A stretch of 64,000 bases of DNA from Nocardia araoensis NBRC 100135 (GTDB taxonomy: Bacteria > Actinomycetota > Actinomycetes > Mycobacteriales > Mycobacteriaceae): the NCBI RefSeq assembly GCF_000308435.1, contig NZ_BAFR01000199.1, positions 1 to 64,000 on the forward strand. The letters are read 5' to 3'. Within the stretch, counting starts at the first letter, position 1. Every line of letters begins with the position of its first letter. A program made the translations under genes and the position numbers. The notes under the pieces were generated by a model. The model saw only the letters and a program-made list of their open reading frames with translations, was not told the DNA's origin and did not search any database. Shown here piece by piece: positions 1 to 7,417 of the stretch.

Positions 1-89
1 ACAACTGTGGACGGACAACGAAACGCCCTTCGTAGCCCCTGCGACTGCGATCTGATGGTCGCGCCCCTGATTTGCCCCGGGGGCGTGGC

Positions 90-560
90 GTGACGAAAGC
101 GCTGCTCGCGGTACATGTCCTGACAGCGATCATTGCCATCGGCCCGGTCACCGTGACCTCGAGCATGTTTCCGCCAGCCGCACGGCGAGCGGCCGAGTTC
201 GGTAGGGACCGCGACCACGCAGTCGTCGCAACGTTGCATCGCATCTGCCGCGTCTACGCCGGAATGGGAATCGCCGTCCCGGTCTTCGGCTTCGCTACCG
301 CAAGCAGCCTGGGCGTCCTCAGCGAAGGATGGCTTATCGCGTCGATCGCCCTTACAGCCGCTGCGGCAGCAGTGCTCGGGCTGCTCGTCATCCCTGCACA
401 AGCCGTGCTGGCAGGTGAAAACATCACACCTGCCGGGCAGTCGCCAGTCGATGAGCTGGCCGCCGCGAAATTGGCCATGTACACCGGCGTTTTCAACCTG
501 CTCTGGGCAGTCGTCACGGTCCTGATGATCGTGCGTCCCGGATCGACGACAGGAGCCTGA
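90..560 (+). CDS. DUF2269-like integral membrane protein
   Basis: Predicted inner-membrane protein of 156 residues from the GTG at 90. An in-frame TTG at 72 would add six residues, but GTG followed directly by the hydrophobic TKALLAVHVLTAI segment is the more natural start. Four hydrophobic segments are visible, with a charged loop carrying AARRAAEFGRDRD between the first two. The pattern resembles the DUF2269 group of small membrane proteins of unknown function. It lies two bases upstream of a second small membrane gene, so the two are probably co-transcribed. A partial, decayed copy of its middle lies on the other strand at about 5835-5910. Family assignment is by pattern only. Confidence 0.65.
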   Translation: MTKALLAVHVLTAIIAIGPVTVTSSMFPPAARRAAEFGRDRDHAVVATLHRICRVYAGMGIAVPVFGFATASSLGVLSEGWLIASIALTAAAAAVLGLLVIPAQAVLAGENITPAGQSPVDELAAAKLAMYTGVFNLLWAVVTVLMIVRPGSTTGA

Positions 561-562
561 TC

Positions 563-874
563 ATGAACCCTCGGCATGCGCTCCGCATCGCAGCCATCAC
601 CGAGCCACTGTCGCTGTTTGTCCTCCTGCTCAACCTTGTCACCGTGCATTGGCCGATGGTCGCTACACTGATCGGCCCCGTACACGGATGCGCCTACATT
701 GCCGTCATCGTCCTGGTCTTCCGACTGGAGGGAGCTGGACGCGGCGTCAAAGCCACCGCGCTGCTCCCCGTCGTCGGCGGGCTTCTGGCTTTTCGCGCCC
801 TCAGCCGTCGCGAGCACCCTGTTCACCATGCACCAGGTACCGCACCCGTCGAACAGGCCGCCCTCGAACTCTGA
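563..874 (+). CDS. DUF3817-like small membrane protein
   Basis: A 103-residue membrane protein. The N-terminal LRIAAITEPLSLFVLLL, the central GPVHGCAYIAVIVLVF and the third hydrophobic stretch ending in LLAFRAL match the layout of DUF3817 (three helices, conserved Glu in helix 1, Gly-Pro-x-His-Gly before helix 2). Function is unknown. ATG 563 follows the upstream stop at 558-560 by two bases, so translation is probably coupled. The C-terminal tail after the last helix is short and polar. Confidence 0.7.
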   Translation: MNPRHALRIAAITEPLSLFVLLLNLVTVHWPMVATLIGPVHGCAYIAVIVLVFRLEGAGRGVKATALLPVVGGLLAFRALSRREHPVHHAPGTAPVEQAALEL

Positions 875-906
875 CAGCCGACGGTACTTGCCCGGAGGAC
901 TCACGT

Positions 907-1026
907 ATGACCGACCACTGCGTCACACTCATCGATGTGATCGAGCCCCCGCGATCGGCTCGACAAGTTGATCAGACCGCGCAGCCCGTGGCGCAGCGTC
1001 GACCATGTCGATTCTCCACCGCTTGA
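907..1026 (+). pseudogene. Truncated antibiotic-biosynthesis-monooxygenase (ABM) gene start
   Basis: A good ribosome site (GGAGG, eight bases upstream) precedes ATG 907. The first residues, TDHCVTLIDVIEP, look like the opening beta strand of small ABM-domain proteins. After about 16 codons the similarity ends, and the frame stops at 1026 inside an IS3 transposase scar. I read this as the 5' stub of an ABM gene cut off when IS material arrived. The resemblance is short, so the call is tentative; it could be an unrelated short peptide. Confidence 0.35.
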
Positions 1027-1177
1027 TGTCGACTGGGTCAACCACCGGCGGCTGTACCGCTACTGCGGCGAGATCCCGCCCGCAGAGATGGAAGCCCGCC
1101 TACCACTCTTCCGGCCCAACCAGCAATCCGCCGGGCTGTCGCCGAGCATTCCGTCCCTGGTCACGTTGTTCCTTTGA
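1010..1177 (+). pseudogene. IS3-family transposase (OrfB) C-terminal remnant
   Basis: The frame ending at 1177 contains VDWVNHRRLYRYCGEIPPAE, the typical end of the IS3 OrfB integrase core (a DWYN-RRLH-x-x-C-G-IPPAE pattern), followed by a residual FRPNQQS tail. The DDE catalytic residues and the whole N-terminal part are absent. No inverted repeats or target duplication could be found around it. It is a dead fragment marking an old insertion or deletion event. Confidence 0.75.
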
Positions 1178-1551
1178 GTTATTCCGCGAACAGTGTGACC
1201 CCGTCATATGGAACACTTGGGTCCGGTGCCAGCCCCGGTCCCGGCCGGCGGATTGTGTTGCGGCGTTGCGAATATCGCCGCGACGGTCGGCGGCGGTAAT
1301 CGCGCAATGCCATCGAAGTGGGCGATTGGTCCCAGCCAGCGGTTCCTCGTGGTGCCGATCCCGGAGGGCTGCGCGGCTTCGCCGACTACCAGCCCGTGGT
1401 GGACACCGCGCGGCCTGGGCATTCCAGCGGGACCGGTGGAAGCGCGCACTGGCCGTGGTCTGGTGTGCGGGCCTCGCGGTGCTCGGTTTCGGAGCGACGA
1501 GCGCGGTATTCGATCGGCTTTCCCCGGCGGATAGGCGACCAGGGTTCGCCG
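1178..1551. other. Stretch without a recognised gene
   Basis: Between the IS3 scar and the TetR gene no frame shows a recognisable protein, ribosome site or repeat. A short hydrophobic run (ALAVVWCAGLAVLGFG) near 1450-1500 on the plus strand may be a leftover of a membrane-protein gene, but nothing around it supports a gene. Confidence 0.4.
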
Positions 1552-2154
1552 TCAGCGCCGCGGCGGCGCGGTCAGGTCGAGCTGTGTACCCGCGGTGGCG
1601 TCCAGGGTCGCCATGCACATCCGCAGGACCTCGTCACGCGAAACACGTTGGTGGACGAGCCATTCGACCGCCACCTCGCGAATGAAGGCGATCCATCCGA
1701 TCAGCGCCGCAGCGGCGACCTCCCGCGCGTGTCCTGTGGCGCCACACGCGTCGAGGAGGCGCTCGCACAGGGCATTCAGGTCCTCGACCACCGGTCCGCG
1801 CACCGCCGGATCGGCGGCCAGGGCGGTGCGGTTGGCGATAAGAACCAGCGGAACGTGGTCGCGGTAGAAATCCAGATGTGCCACCAGGGTCCGGTAGGCG
1901 GCGGTGCGAACCGGCTCCTCGGGGTCGATGCGCAGTTCGGCGAGCAGTCGATCGTGGGCTCGTTTCCAGATGGCCGCGAAGAACTCCCCCTTGGTGGGGA
2001 AGTAGTGGTACATCAGGGCGCGGGAGGCGCCGGCGTGGGCGGCGATGTCATCCATCGAGAGTTCGTCGTAGGAGCGTTCGCCGAACAGTCGTGCGCCTAC
2101 GTCCATCAATTCGTCGCGGCGCTGCTCGGGGGTGAGGCGGCGTCGGCTCGGCAT
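1552..2154 (-). CDS. TetR-family transcriptional regulator
   Basis: A 200-residue repressor. The N-terminal helix-turn-helix is clear: RRDELMDVGARLFGERSYDE, then LSMDDIAAHAGASRALMYHY and the FPTKGEFFAAIW helix. The C-terminal ligand and dimer domain is all-helical and divergent. It is transcribed away from the DUF4345 gene at 2251, with about 95 bp between starts. That spacer has an AT-rich patch around 2213-2240 that could hold both promoters and an operator. Target and ligand cannot be read from sequence. Alternative in-frame starts are not better supported than ATG 2154. Confidence 0.9.
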   Translation of the reverse strand: MPSRRRLTPEQRRDELMDVGARLFGERSYDELSMDDIAAHAGASRALMYHYFPTKGEFFAAIWKRAHDRLLAELRIDPEEPVRTAAYRTLVAHLDFYRDHVPLVLIANRTALAADPAVRGPVVEDLNALCERLLDACGATGHAREVAAAALIGWIAFIREVAVEWLVHQRVSRDEVLRMCMATLDATAGTQLDLTAPPRR

Positions 2155-2250
2155 CTGCTCATGGTAGGCGTAGGCGTGCGGTGGTTGACGCGAGCCGCGG
2201 CAGCGGCCTACCGTAGTAGCTTATTCTACAATCGTCTAATAGGGGTCGGT

Positions 2251-2844
2251 ATGCGACGAGTGCTGCAGATCTGGTTACTGGTGTTCGGGTTGGCGTGTGT
2301 GGGAATCGCGTTGGCACATCTGTTTTTCGGTACTGCCAGCATCATCGGTGCGGGGCCGGTGAACGCCACCATCGATTCCGATATGCGCTTCTATGCCGTC
2401 GTGTTCGGCGCTTACGGGATGGCCGTGGCGTGGTGTGCGCGCGATGTGGAGCAGAAGGGGCCGGCGATCAACTCGCTCGGCGCCGTCTTCTTCGCCGGGG
2501 GGCTCGCCCGACTGCTGGCGTGGGTGGTGAGCGGGGAACCCAATTGGTTCTATGTGCTGATGACGCCGGTGGAACTGCTGATTCCGATCCTGAACTACTT
2601 CCTGGTGCGGGCGGTGTGCGTGGACCACGCGTCCAACGACGGCCGCGCATGCATAATCCAGAGCGGCCCGATCCGAAATTCGCATTCCATCACTGCCGCA
2701 CTCCCGTTCGAATTGGAGCTACAGCTCGACGGATCGGACCGCCCGAAACGGGTGCGAGTAGTGGACGTCTTCACCGTGAACGAAGAGGGACTCGTTACGT
2801 CCATGAAGGCATACTGGTCACCCGAAGATATCCAGGAAATCTGA
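2251..2844 (+). CDS. DUF4345 membrane protein fused to a truncated ketosteroid-isomerase domain
   Basis: 197 residues from ATG 2251. Residues 1-122 form a complete-looking DUF4345-type membrane protein with four helices. From Cys123 the sequence changes abruptly to GRACIIQSGPIRNSH, AALPFELEL, VVDVFTVNEEG and AYWSPEDI, the second half of a delta5-3-ketosteroid isomerase/SnoaL-fold protein. The Asp in VVDVF corresponds to the general-acid Asp of bacterial isomerases, but the half carrying the Tyr and the catalytic-base Asp is missing. The tail therefore cannot be a working isomerase alone. The reading frame is open across the junction, so a chimeric protein is probably made. A deletion fusing two genes is the simplest cause. 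Confidence 0.8.
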   Translation: MRRVLQIWLLVFGLACVGIALAHLFFGTASIIGAGPVNATIDSDMRFYAVVFGAYGMAVAWCARDVEQKGPAINSLGAVFFAGGLARLLAWVVSGEPNWFYVLMTPVELLIPILNYFLVRAVCVDHASNDGRACIIQSGPIRNSHSITAALPFELELQLDGSDRPKRVRVVDVFTVNEEGLVTSMKAYWSPEDIQEI

Positions 2845-2954
2845 CGAAGTAGGCCCCCAACTGCTCTTGATCACCGTCGGGTCTTGCACGATCTATGTAT
2901 AGGCACCAGGGACCTACGGGGGAGCGAAAGTCGGTGTCCGCCAAGCCGCATCGA

Positions 2955-3510
2955 CACCCGCACCGGGTGTTCGGTCCAGCTCGACCACTACCTGGAAGTG
3001 CTGAAGATCAAACCGGGCGCGTTCCCGGGCTCGACCGCGCTGGCCCACGCCCGCACGGCGGGAGTGTTCACCCGTGCCCACGAAGCGTTCCGGGCAGCGG
3101 CGCGACGAGTCAACGGCGACGCTGAAGGCGCCTGGGAGCTCTGATCGAGGTGTTGTTGCTGCACCGCAGCCTCAACGCTGCCGATGTGATCGCCGGAAGC
3201 GTGGCCGCCCTCGAGGTCGGGGCGTGAGCGCCGATGTGGTCGCGGTCGAGGCCCGCCACCCGACCACCAAGAGGGCTGGCGTCGAATTGGACCTCACCAC
3301 ACCGCCCACCACCTCCGGCAAGGGCAGCGAGTTGTCAGCCTCACCCAACGCCGGCTCACCGACCCGGCTGCGATTACCGCCGTGCTGCCCCCGACCCGCG
3401 GCCCTTGCCACGCGTCACCGCCTACGACGAACTCCTACCCCGCCGCGTCACCCCACCACACCACCCATCACCGATGCGTCCGACGCCGAAGAGAGCAGCG
3501 CCTCATGAGC
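2955..3510 (+). pseudogene. IS21-family transposase (IstA) C-terminal remnant, frameshifted
   Basis: Three successive frames together spell an IstA C-terminus. Frame 1, to about 3140, has LDHYLEVLKIKPGAFPG and ALAHARTAGVFTRAHEAF. A shift at 3139-3141 opens the frame with IEVLLLHRSLNAADVIAG. A second shift near 3225 opens SADVVAVEARHPTT, and a third gives LPRVTAYDELLPRR near 3410-3450. At least three frameshifts and the lack of the catalytic core make it non-functional. The istB helper that normally follows is absent; another transposase fragment follows directly. Confidence 0.8.
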
Positions 3511-3535
3511 CAGCCCAAAACCCCGCAATCCCGCC

Positions 3536-3740
3536 GCGGCCGACCGGTGGGCCTGGCTGCTGCTGGCCGCCTACACCCAACTCCTCTCGCCCCAGCCTTG
3601 CGGCCGACCAACGGCGACCTTAGGAGAAACCAGCTACGACTTACACCCGCCCACGTCCGTCGAAGGTGTGGGCACCTGCGCACCTAAGCCCCTCTGCCCC
3701 GCCAGTGCGCCAAAACCCACCCGACCCGTGTTTGCGGTAG
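3536..3740 (+). pseudogene. DDE transposase C-terminal remnant (family not assigned)
   Basis: The fragment reads DRWAWLLLAAYTQL, then in another frame LTPAHVRRRCGHLRT, then back to LCPASAPKPTRPV. This is the characteristic C-terminal tail of a large actinobacterial DDE transposase type (RW-W-LI-AA-TQL ... LTPARVRRGFR-LR ... P-APKPSRPGPGRPPG). Two frameshifts and loss of the catalytic part show it is dead. It abuts the IS21 remnant, so two unrelated elements decayed side by side. The cupin gene on the opposite strand ends at its edge. Confidence 0.6.
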
Positions 3741-4268
3741 TCAGGCCGGCAGCCAGCGCTCTTCGTAACCGGTGCGGTGGGCCAGCCGGGCCAGTCCACC
3801 CAGGAACAAGCGTTGCAGCCACAGGGGAACGTAGGCGATGTAGCCATCCTGATATTTCCACAGTAGTGCCAGGGCGAGCGGATTTCGTGGGACTCCCGCG
3901 CGGGTGGTCGTACCGGCAGCGTCCAGGGCTTGCCACAACTGAAACATCTGCCAGTGCCGCAGCGGTGGACGGATTTCGTGATCGAGCACGGTGTCCGGCG
4001 CCTCGGTCCAGAACTCGTGCACCGCACCCGCTTTCGCGTGCGCTGCATCACCCTGCACTGCGATCGTTTCAGCGCCGTCGATGCGAAAACGGGCTTGTCC
4101 GTGCCGCACGGTCCAGGATTCCGTCAGCTCCGGATGCCAGTGCGGCCCCGCCTCGCGGCCGGGGGTCGGCAGATGGTGCCGCAGACGCAGATATGCACCG
4201 CGGTCGTCGACACCCTGATCGACCAGTGTTACCCGATGGCCATTGCGGAAGTGGAGGACGATTCCCAT
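3741..4268 (-). CDS. Cupin-domain protein
   Basis: 175 residues. The N-terminal two thirds form one small cupin barrel: PGREAGPHWHPELTESWTV supplies the G-x5-HxH-x3-E-type metal motif, and the second motif around GDAAHAKAGAVHEF follows. A C-terminal helical extension carries WLQRLFLGGLARLAHRTGY, possibly membrane-associated. Substrate is unknown. It is divergent from a MarR-type regulator with only 35 bp between starts, so that regulator very likely controls it. A perfect odd-centred palindrome in the gap is the candidate operator. It could be an enzyme or a binding protein. Confidence 0.75.
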   Translation of the reverse strand: MGIVLHFRNGHRVTLVDQGVDDRGAYLRLRHHLPTPGREAGPHWHPELTESWTVRHGQARFRIDGAETIAVQGDAAHAKAGAVHEFWTEAPDTVLDHEIRPPLRHWQMFQLWQALDAAGTTTRAGVPRNPLALALLWKYQDGYIAYVPLWLQRLFLGGLARLAHRTGYEERWLPA

Positions 4269-4279
4269 CGTTCAGATAT

Positions 4280-4292
4280 AAAGGTAACCTTC
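4280..4292. promoter_or_regulatory. Candidate MarR operator between the cupin and MarR genes
   Basis: AAGGTAACCTT at 4281-4291 is a perfect palindrome with a single central base, in an AT-rich 35-bp gap between two divergent starts. Its position would block both promoters. Assignment to the adjacent MarR protein is inference. Confidence 0.5.
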
Positions 4293-4303
4293 ATATTGTG
4301 TCA

Positions 4304-4759
4304 ATGCCCTCCCCCACAGACGACGGTGGGCCCCCAAGCCTCTTGAAACTGCTCGTTCTGCTGAAGCACTCGATGGAAGGCGAGCTGAATCGCCGCTTGC
4401 GCGTCGCCCTCGATGAGGACATGCGCCCGGCGCACTACGCGGTCTTCCGCCATCTGGATCCGGCCGGCTCGCGCGTGGGTGACCTTGCCGAGGCCGCAGG
4501 GATGACGCAGCAATCGATGGGTGAGCTCGTTGCCCACTTGGAACGTTGTGGCTATGTCGAGCGACGAGTCGATCCGACCGACCGGCGAGCACGGTTGGTT
4601 GTAATGACCGAGTTCGGCCGATCAGCCTCGGCCACAGCCGGCGAAATCCTCGCTGACCTCGAGGACCGCGTCGCCGCCCGACTCGGGACGGACGGCCTGC
4701 ACCAGTTACGCAGCCTCCTCGCGCAAGTTCATGAGATCCTCGCCGCCGATCGGCAGTGA
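4304..4759 (+). CDS. MarR-family transcriptional regulator
   Basis: 151 residues from ATG 4304 (a GTG at 4298 is an alternative). The winged helix is clear: LRVALDEDMRPAHYAVFRHL, VGDLAEAAGMTQQSMGELV as the HTH, and RRVDPTDRRARLVVMTEFG as the wing with its DxRxR signature. MarR proteins bind palindromes as dimers and usually respond to small phenolic or oxidising ligands. Short spacing to the divergent cupin gene suggests control of that gene and itself. Confidence 0.92.
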   Translation: MPSPTDDGGPPSLLKLLVLLKHSMEGELNRRLRVALDEDMRPAHYAVFRHLDPAGSRVGDLAEAAGMTQQSMGELVAHLERCGYVERRVDPTDRRARLVVMTEFGRSASATAGEILADLEDRVAARLGTDGLHQLRSLLAQVHEILAADRQ

Positions 4760-4820
4760 TATGGCGAACCGGTCAGCCGCATCGGTGCCGGATTCAGCGG
4801 CCGAGCCACGGTGCAATCTT

Positions 4821-5663
4821 TCAGTTTAGGAACGCGGAGACGTGTTCGGCTGCCCAGGTCGTGAAGCTGAGGGCCGGGCGACCGAGAAGTTCGGCGACGG
4901 TGTCCGTGGTCGGGCCCGGTCGGCGGACATAATCGGCCAACGAGCCGAGCAACCGGTCCGGGATCTCCTCGGGCAGACCTTGAGCCGTCATGGAAGCGCG
5001 CACCTGTTCCGGCGCGATCTCGACGAAGGACAGCTCGCGCCCGGTTACTTCGCCGAGAATGCGCACCTTTTCGTACTGGTTCAGCGATGTCGGCCCGGTG
5101 AGCACGTACCGGCGACCCGCGTGGCCGTCCTCGGCGAGGGCTCGGACCGCCATCGTCGCTATATCGCACTCGTGGATCGGGGAGGTAGCAGCCGAGCCGT
5201 AGGCACCGCGCACCACGTCGCCGCCGCGCAGCTGCGGCACCCAGGCCAGAGCGTTGGCAGCGAAATCCGCGCACCGCAATACGGTCCAGGCCAGACCCGA
5301 CGCCTCGGCGGCGGCCTCCAGCGCGGTGAATCCCGCGATGAACCGCGGCTCGCCCGCTGGGTACGCCACGGTCGCCGCCGACACCACCACGACCCGCCGC
5401 ACCCCGTGTGCTCGTGCGGCCGTCAGGATATCGGAGGCCGATTCGGTGACAGCACGTGAGCTGAGCAGCACCGCGTGCGCGTCGCGCCACACTTCTTCGG
5501 GGATCTTCGCAATCGACGGGTCGCCCTCGATCACCCGAACAGACTTCAGCAGTGCCGCGTTCGCCGCGACGCGGCTCACCGCGGTGACCTGTGCGCCCGC
5601 GCGGTTCAGTTGTGAAACAACCTCGCGGCCGATAATCCCGGTCGCTCCGATCACAACGAACAT
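4821..5663 (-). CDS. NmrA-like NAD(P)-binding reductase/isomerase
   Basis: 280 residues from ATG 5663, where the Rossmann motif VVIGATGIIGRE begins almost at once; a GGAAGGATC ribosome site precedes it. An upstream in-frame extension to 5756 is unlikely because it has no structure. The family is the NmrA/SDR-atypical group (NAD(P)H:quinone oxidoreductase or isoflavone-reductase-like). The Tyr-x3-Lys pair of classical SDRs is not present. VVVVSAATVAYP and the AVRALAEDGHAGRRYVLTGP region are typical of the group. It converges on the MarR gene (61 bp between ends). Substrate is unknown. Confidence 0.85.
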   Translation of the reverse strand: MFVVIGATGIIGREVVSQLNRAGAQVTAVSRVAANAALLKSVRVIEGDPSIAKIPEEVWRDAHAVLLSSRAVTESASDILTAARAHGVRRVVVVSAATVAYPAGEPRFIAGFTALEAAAEASGLAWTVLRCADFAANALAWVPQLRGGDVVRGAYGSAATSPIHECDIATMAVRALAEDGHAGRRYVLTGPTSLNQYEKVRILGEVTGRELSFVEIAPEQVRASMTAQGLPEEIPDRLLGSLADYVRRPGPTTDTVAELLGRPALSFTTWAAEHVSAFLN

Positions 5664-5834
5664 GACCGATCCTTCCTTTGATCGCGGTGGACGGCAACAG
5701 CCTCCATCGCTGACACATAATTCAAAGTGAGAACTCTCGAGTGGATCTCGCCCCACTACGGTTTTCGCGGGGCCGCCCGGATTGCAGACGCTATCGGCGT
5801 CGGGTATGAGCTGTCAGGATTCGAGGGAGGCGAT

Positions 5835-5910
5835 CGGGGACTCCTAGGCTGCTCGCGGTGGCCAAATCGAAGACCGGGATGGCGATTCCGATTCCAGCGT
5901 AGATACAACA
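5835..5910 (-). pseudogene. Fragment of a second DUF2269-like gene
   Basis: The minus strand reads YAGIGIAIPVF and ATASSLGV, nearly the same as YAGMGIAVPVFGFATASSLGV in the gene at 90-560. DNA similarity is obvious over about 65 bp, after which the match fades on both sides. It is an orphan fragment of a paralogue in inverted orientation, without a start or a full frame. Confidence 0.6.
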
Positions 5911-6230
5911 CCGTCACCGGGGTCATTAATGAGGCTTCGTTTCTCGGTCACCCTTGCTATTTCGAGAGCCTGCGTGGCTGAAGGCCGACCTTCGCGCGGC
6001 CCACTGCGAAGCCTGTACCAGTACGGTGCGTTCGGGGAACAGGTAGGCCATCGCGGTTCGGCTCCATGAGCTCAGTCTGTGCGGATCGGGGAGCCTCCCG
6101 CAATGACATAACGCCCACAGATCCGGACACACTTGGGAATGGCACGAGGACCGGATCTGTGGGGTGGTTGTCCTTGTGGACCTGCGAGCCGCTTTCGCAA
6201 GATCGAAGTGTGTTGGTTTCAAAGCCCGCA
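5911..6230. other. Stretch without a recognised gene
   Basis: No frame has a recognisable domain or a plausible ribosome site. It lies between the DUF2269 fragment and the GlxA remnant and is probably decayed coding DNA. Confidence 0.4.
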
Positions 6231-6492
6231 GACGTGGTGGTGGCGGATGGCGCTGTGCTTGATATGGCAAGCCCAGTGCAAGTGCTGTAACTGGGCCGGG
6301 CATCGGATCCGTTGCGCTTCCTCGGACGGGCGGCCGGTGCGCACCGAGGTTGACTGCCACCGGTGACGGTGTAGTGGCCATCGCCCGCCGATGCGGATTC
6401 GGCTCCGAGAAAACCATGCGCCGGGGTTTCGGAAGGTTTTCAGCGTCACCCCGAACGACCGTCGCCAGCGGTTCGTCACCGCTACAGAGTAA
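6231..6492 (+). pseudogene. GlxA-type (DJ-1/PfpI + AraC) regulator, internally deleted remnant
   Basis: The 5' part reads VVVADGAVLDMASPVQVL, then in another frame GHRIRCASSDGRPVRTEVD, matching the start of the DJ-1/PfpI domain of GlxA-like regulators. At about 6370 it jumps to the very end of the protein: VVAIARRCGFGSEKTMRR, then after a frameshift FRKVFSVTPNDRRQRF and a TAA at 6490-6492, the second helix-turn-helix of the AraC domain. Roughly 200 residues are missing. Both termini of one gene in the right order argue for internal deletion rather than chance similarity. It lies 28 bp upstream of the HD-domain gene, whose promoter may have come from it. Confidence 0.75.
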
Positions 6493-6520
6493 AAGAATTC
6501 TGCCCGAACAAGGAGTTATC

Positions 6521-7246
6521 GTGCATATTCCACGTCGCCGTGCCCTCTGGGGCGGCGCAGCAGTCACCGGCTTGTTCCTCGCCGCGGCGCCCGCATGGTC
6601 GCAGGCGGAGCCGGCCGGGCCACCCTTGACACCGCTCGCCGTCAAGGCGCGTCTATTGCTCGACGAGGTGGCCCAGCCGCACGTTCGCAATCACAGCCTG
6701 CGCAGCTACTTTTTCGCCCGCGCGGTCGCCGAGGAGCAACGCCTGGCATGCGACGACGAAATCGTGTTCCTCATCTGCGCATTGCACGATATCGGCATGA
6801 CGGACGTGGCCAACGGTGATCAGCGGTTCGAAATCGACGGGGCCGACTTCGCGGCGCGCTTTCTCGAAGACAACGGCGTCACCGACGCCCGGGTGGACCT
6901 CATCTGGGATGCGATCGCCGCGCACACTTCGGGATTCATCCATTCCCCGGTGTACCAGCGCCGCCGCCCACCGGAAATCCAAGCCGCCGTGACCGGCATC
7001 GGGATCGACCTCGGCGGCGGCCCCTCCGACCTGCCGCCCGGCTACGCCGACCGGATACACGCGGCGTATCCGCGACTCGGCGGAAGCGCCGCGCTGTTCC
7101 GCACAATCGAGCAACAGGGCTTGGCGAATCCCCGCAAGGCGGGGCCCGCGACTTTCGCGGGCGAGGTCGTGCGTCAGCGTCACCCGGATGTCCCGTACGA
7201 AACCGTCGAAGACATTATCGCGGCAAGCGGATGGGCCGACAACTAG
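6521..7246 (+). CDS. Exported HD-domain hydrolase (cyanamide-hydratase-like)
   Basis: 241 residues from GTG 6521, preceded by AAGGAG at the right distance. The N-terminus has RRRALWGG followed by a hydrophobic run and APAWSQA, a twin-arginine-like signal, so the protein is probably exported folded. His58 (RNHSLRSYFFA) and His89-Asp90 (LHDIGMT) form the HD metal site, and AAHTSGF supplies a further His. The order NHS-R, LHD-G-T, H-S matches the cyanamide hydratase/DdiA branch more than nucleotide phosphohydrolases. Substrate is not predictable. It converges on the DUF3068 gene with a strong hairpin between. Confidence 0.8.
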   Translation: MHIPRRRALWGGAAVTGLFLAAAPAWSQAEPAGPPLTPLAVKARLLLDEVAQPHVRNHSLRSYFFARAVAEEQRLACDDEIVFLICALHDIGMTDVANGDQRFEIDGADFAARFLEDNGVTDARVDLIWDAIAAHTSGFIHSPVYQRRRPPEIQAAVTGIGIDLGGGPSDLPPGYADRIHAAYPRLGGSAALFRTIEQQGLANPRKAGPATFAGEVVRQRHPDVPYETVEDIIAASGWADN

Positions 7247-7352
7247 TCAGGTACCTTCGGTCCGGCGTGCCGAGGGGCTGGGTTCGAGACAGTAGAGCAG
7301 ACCTTGCCGGGCAAATGCACTCAGCTGCGACGCTGCCACCGGAGTGCCTCAG

Positions 7353-7390
7353 CGCCGCCGCGGCCGAACTAATCAGTGGCCGCGGCGGCG
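7353..7390. terminator. Bidirectional hairpin terminator
   Basis: Perfect 13-bp GC-rich stem (7353-7365 with 7378-7390) and a 12-base loop, between the converging HD-domain and DUF3068 genes. There is no U-tract, as is common for actinobacterial terminators. Confidence 0.65.
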
Positions 7391-7417
7391 ACGTAGAGGG
7401 CGGCAGTGATCGGTGTC

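Noticed and set aside
254..904. Long minus-strand frame opposite the first two membrane genes
   Set aside because: It mirrors the codons of the plus-strand genes, has no domain and no ribosome site.
1318..2250. In-frame upstream extension of the DUF4345 gene across the TetR region
   Set aside because: The sequence is the antisense of the TetR gene; ATG 2251 starts the first membrane helix.
3668..4303. Upstream extension of the MarR frame
   Set aside because: It runs antisense through the cupin gene; the MarR fold begins at ATG 4304.
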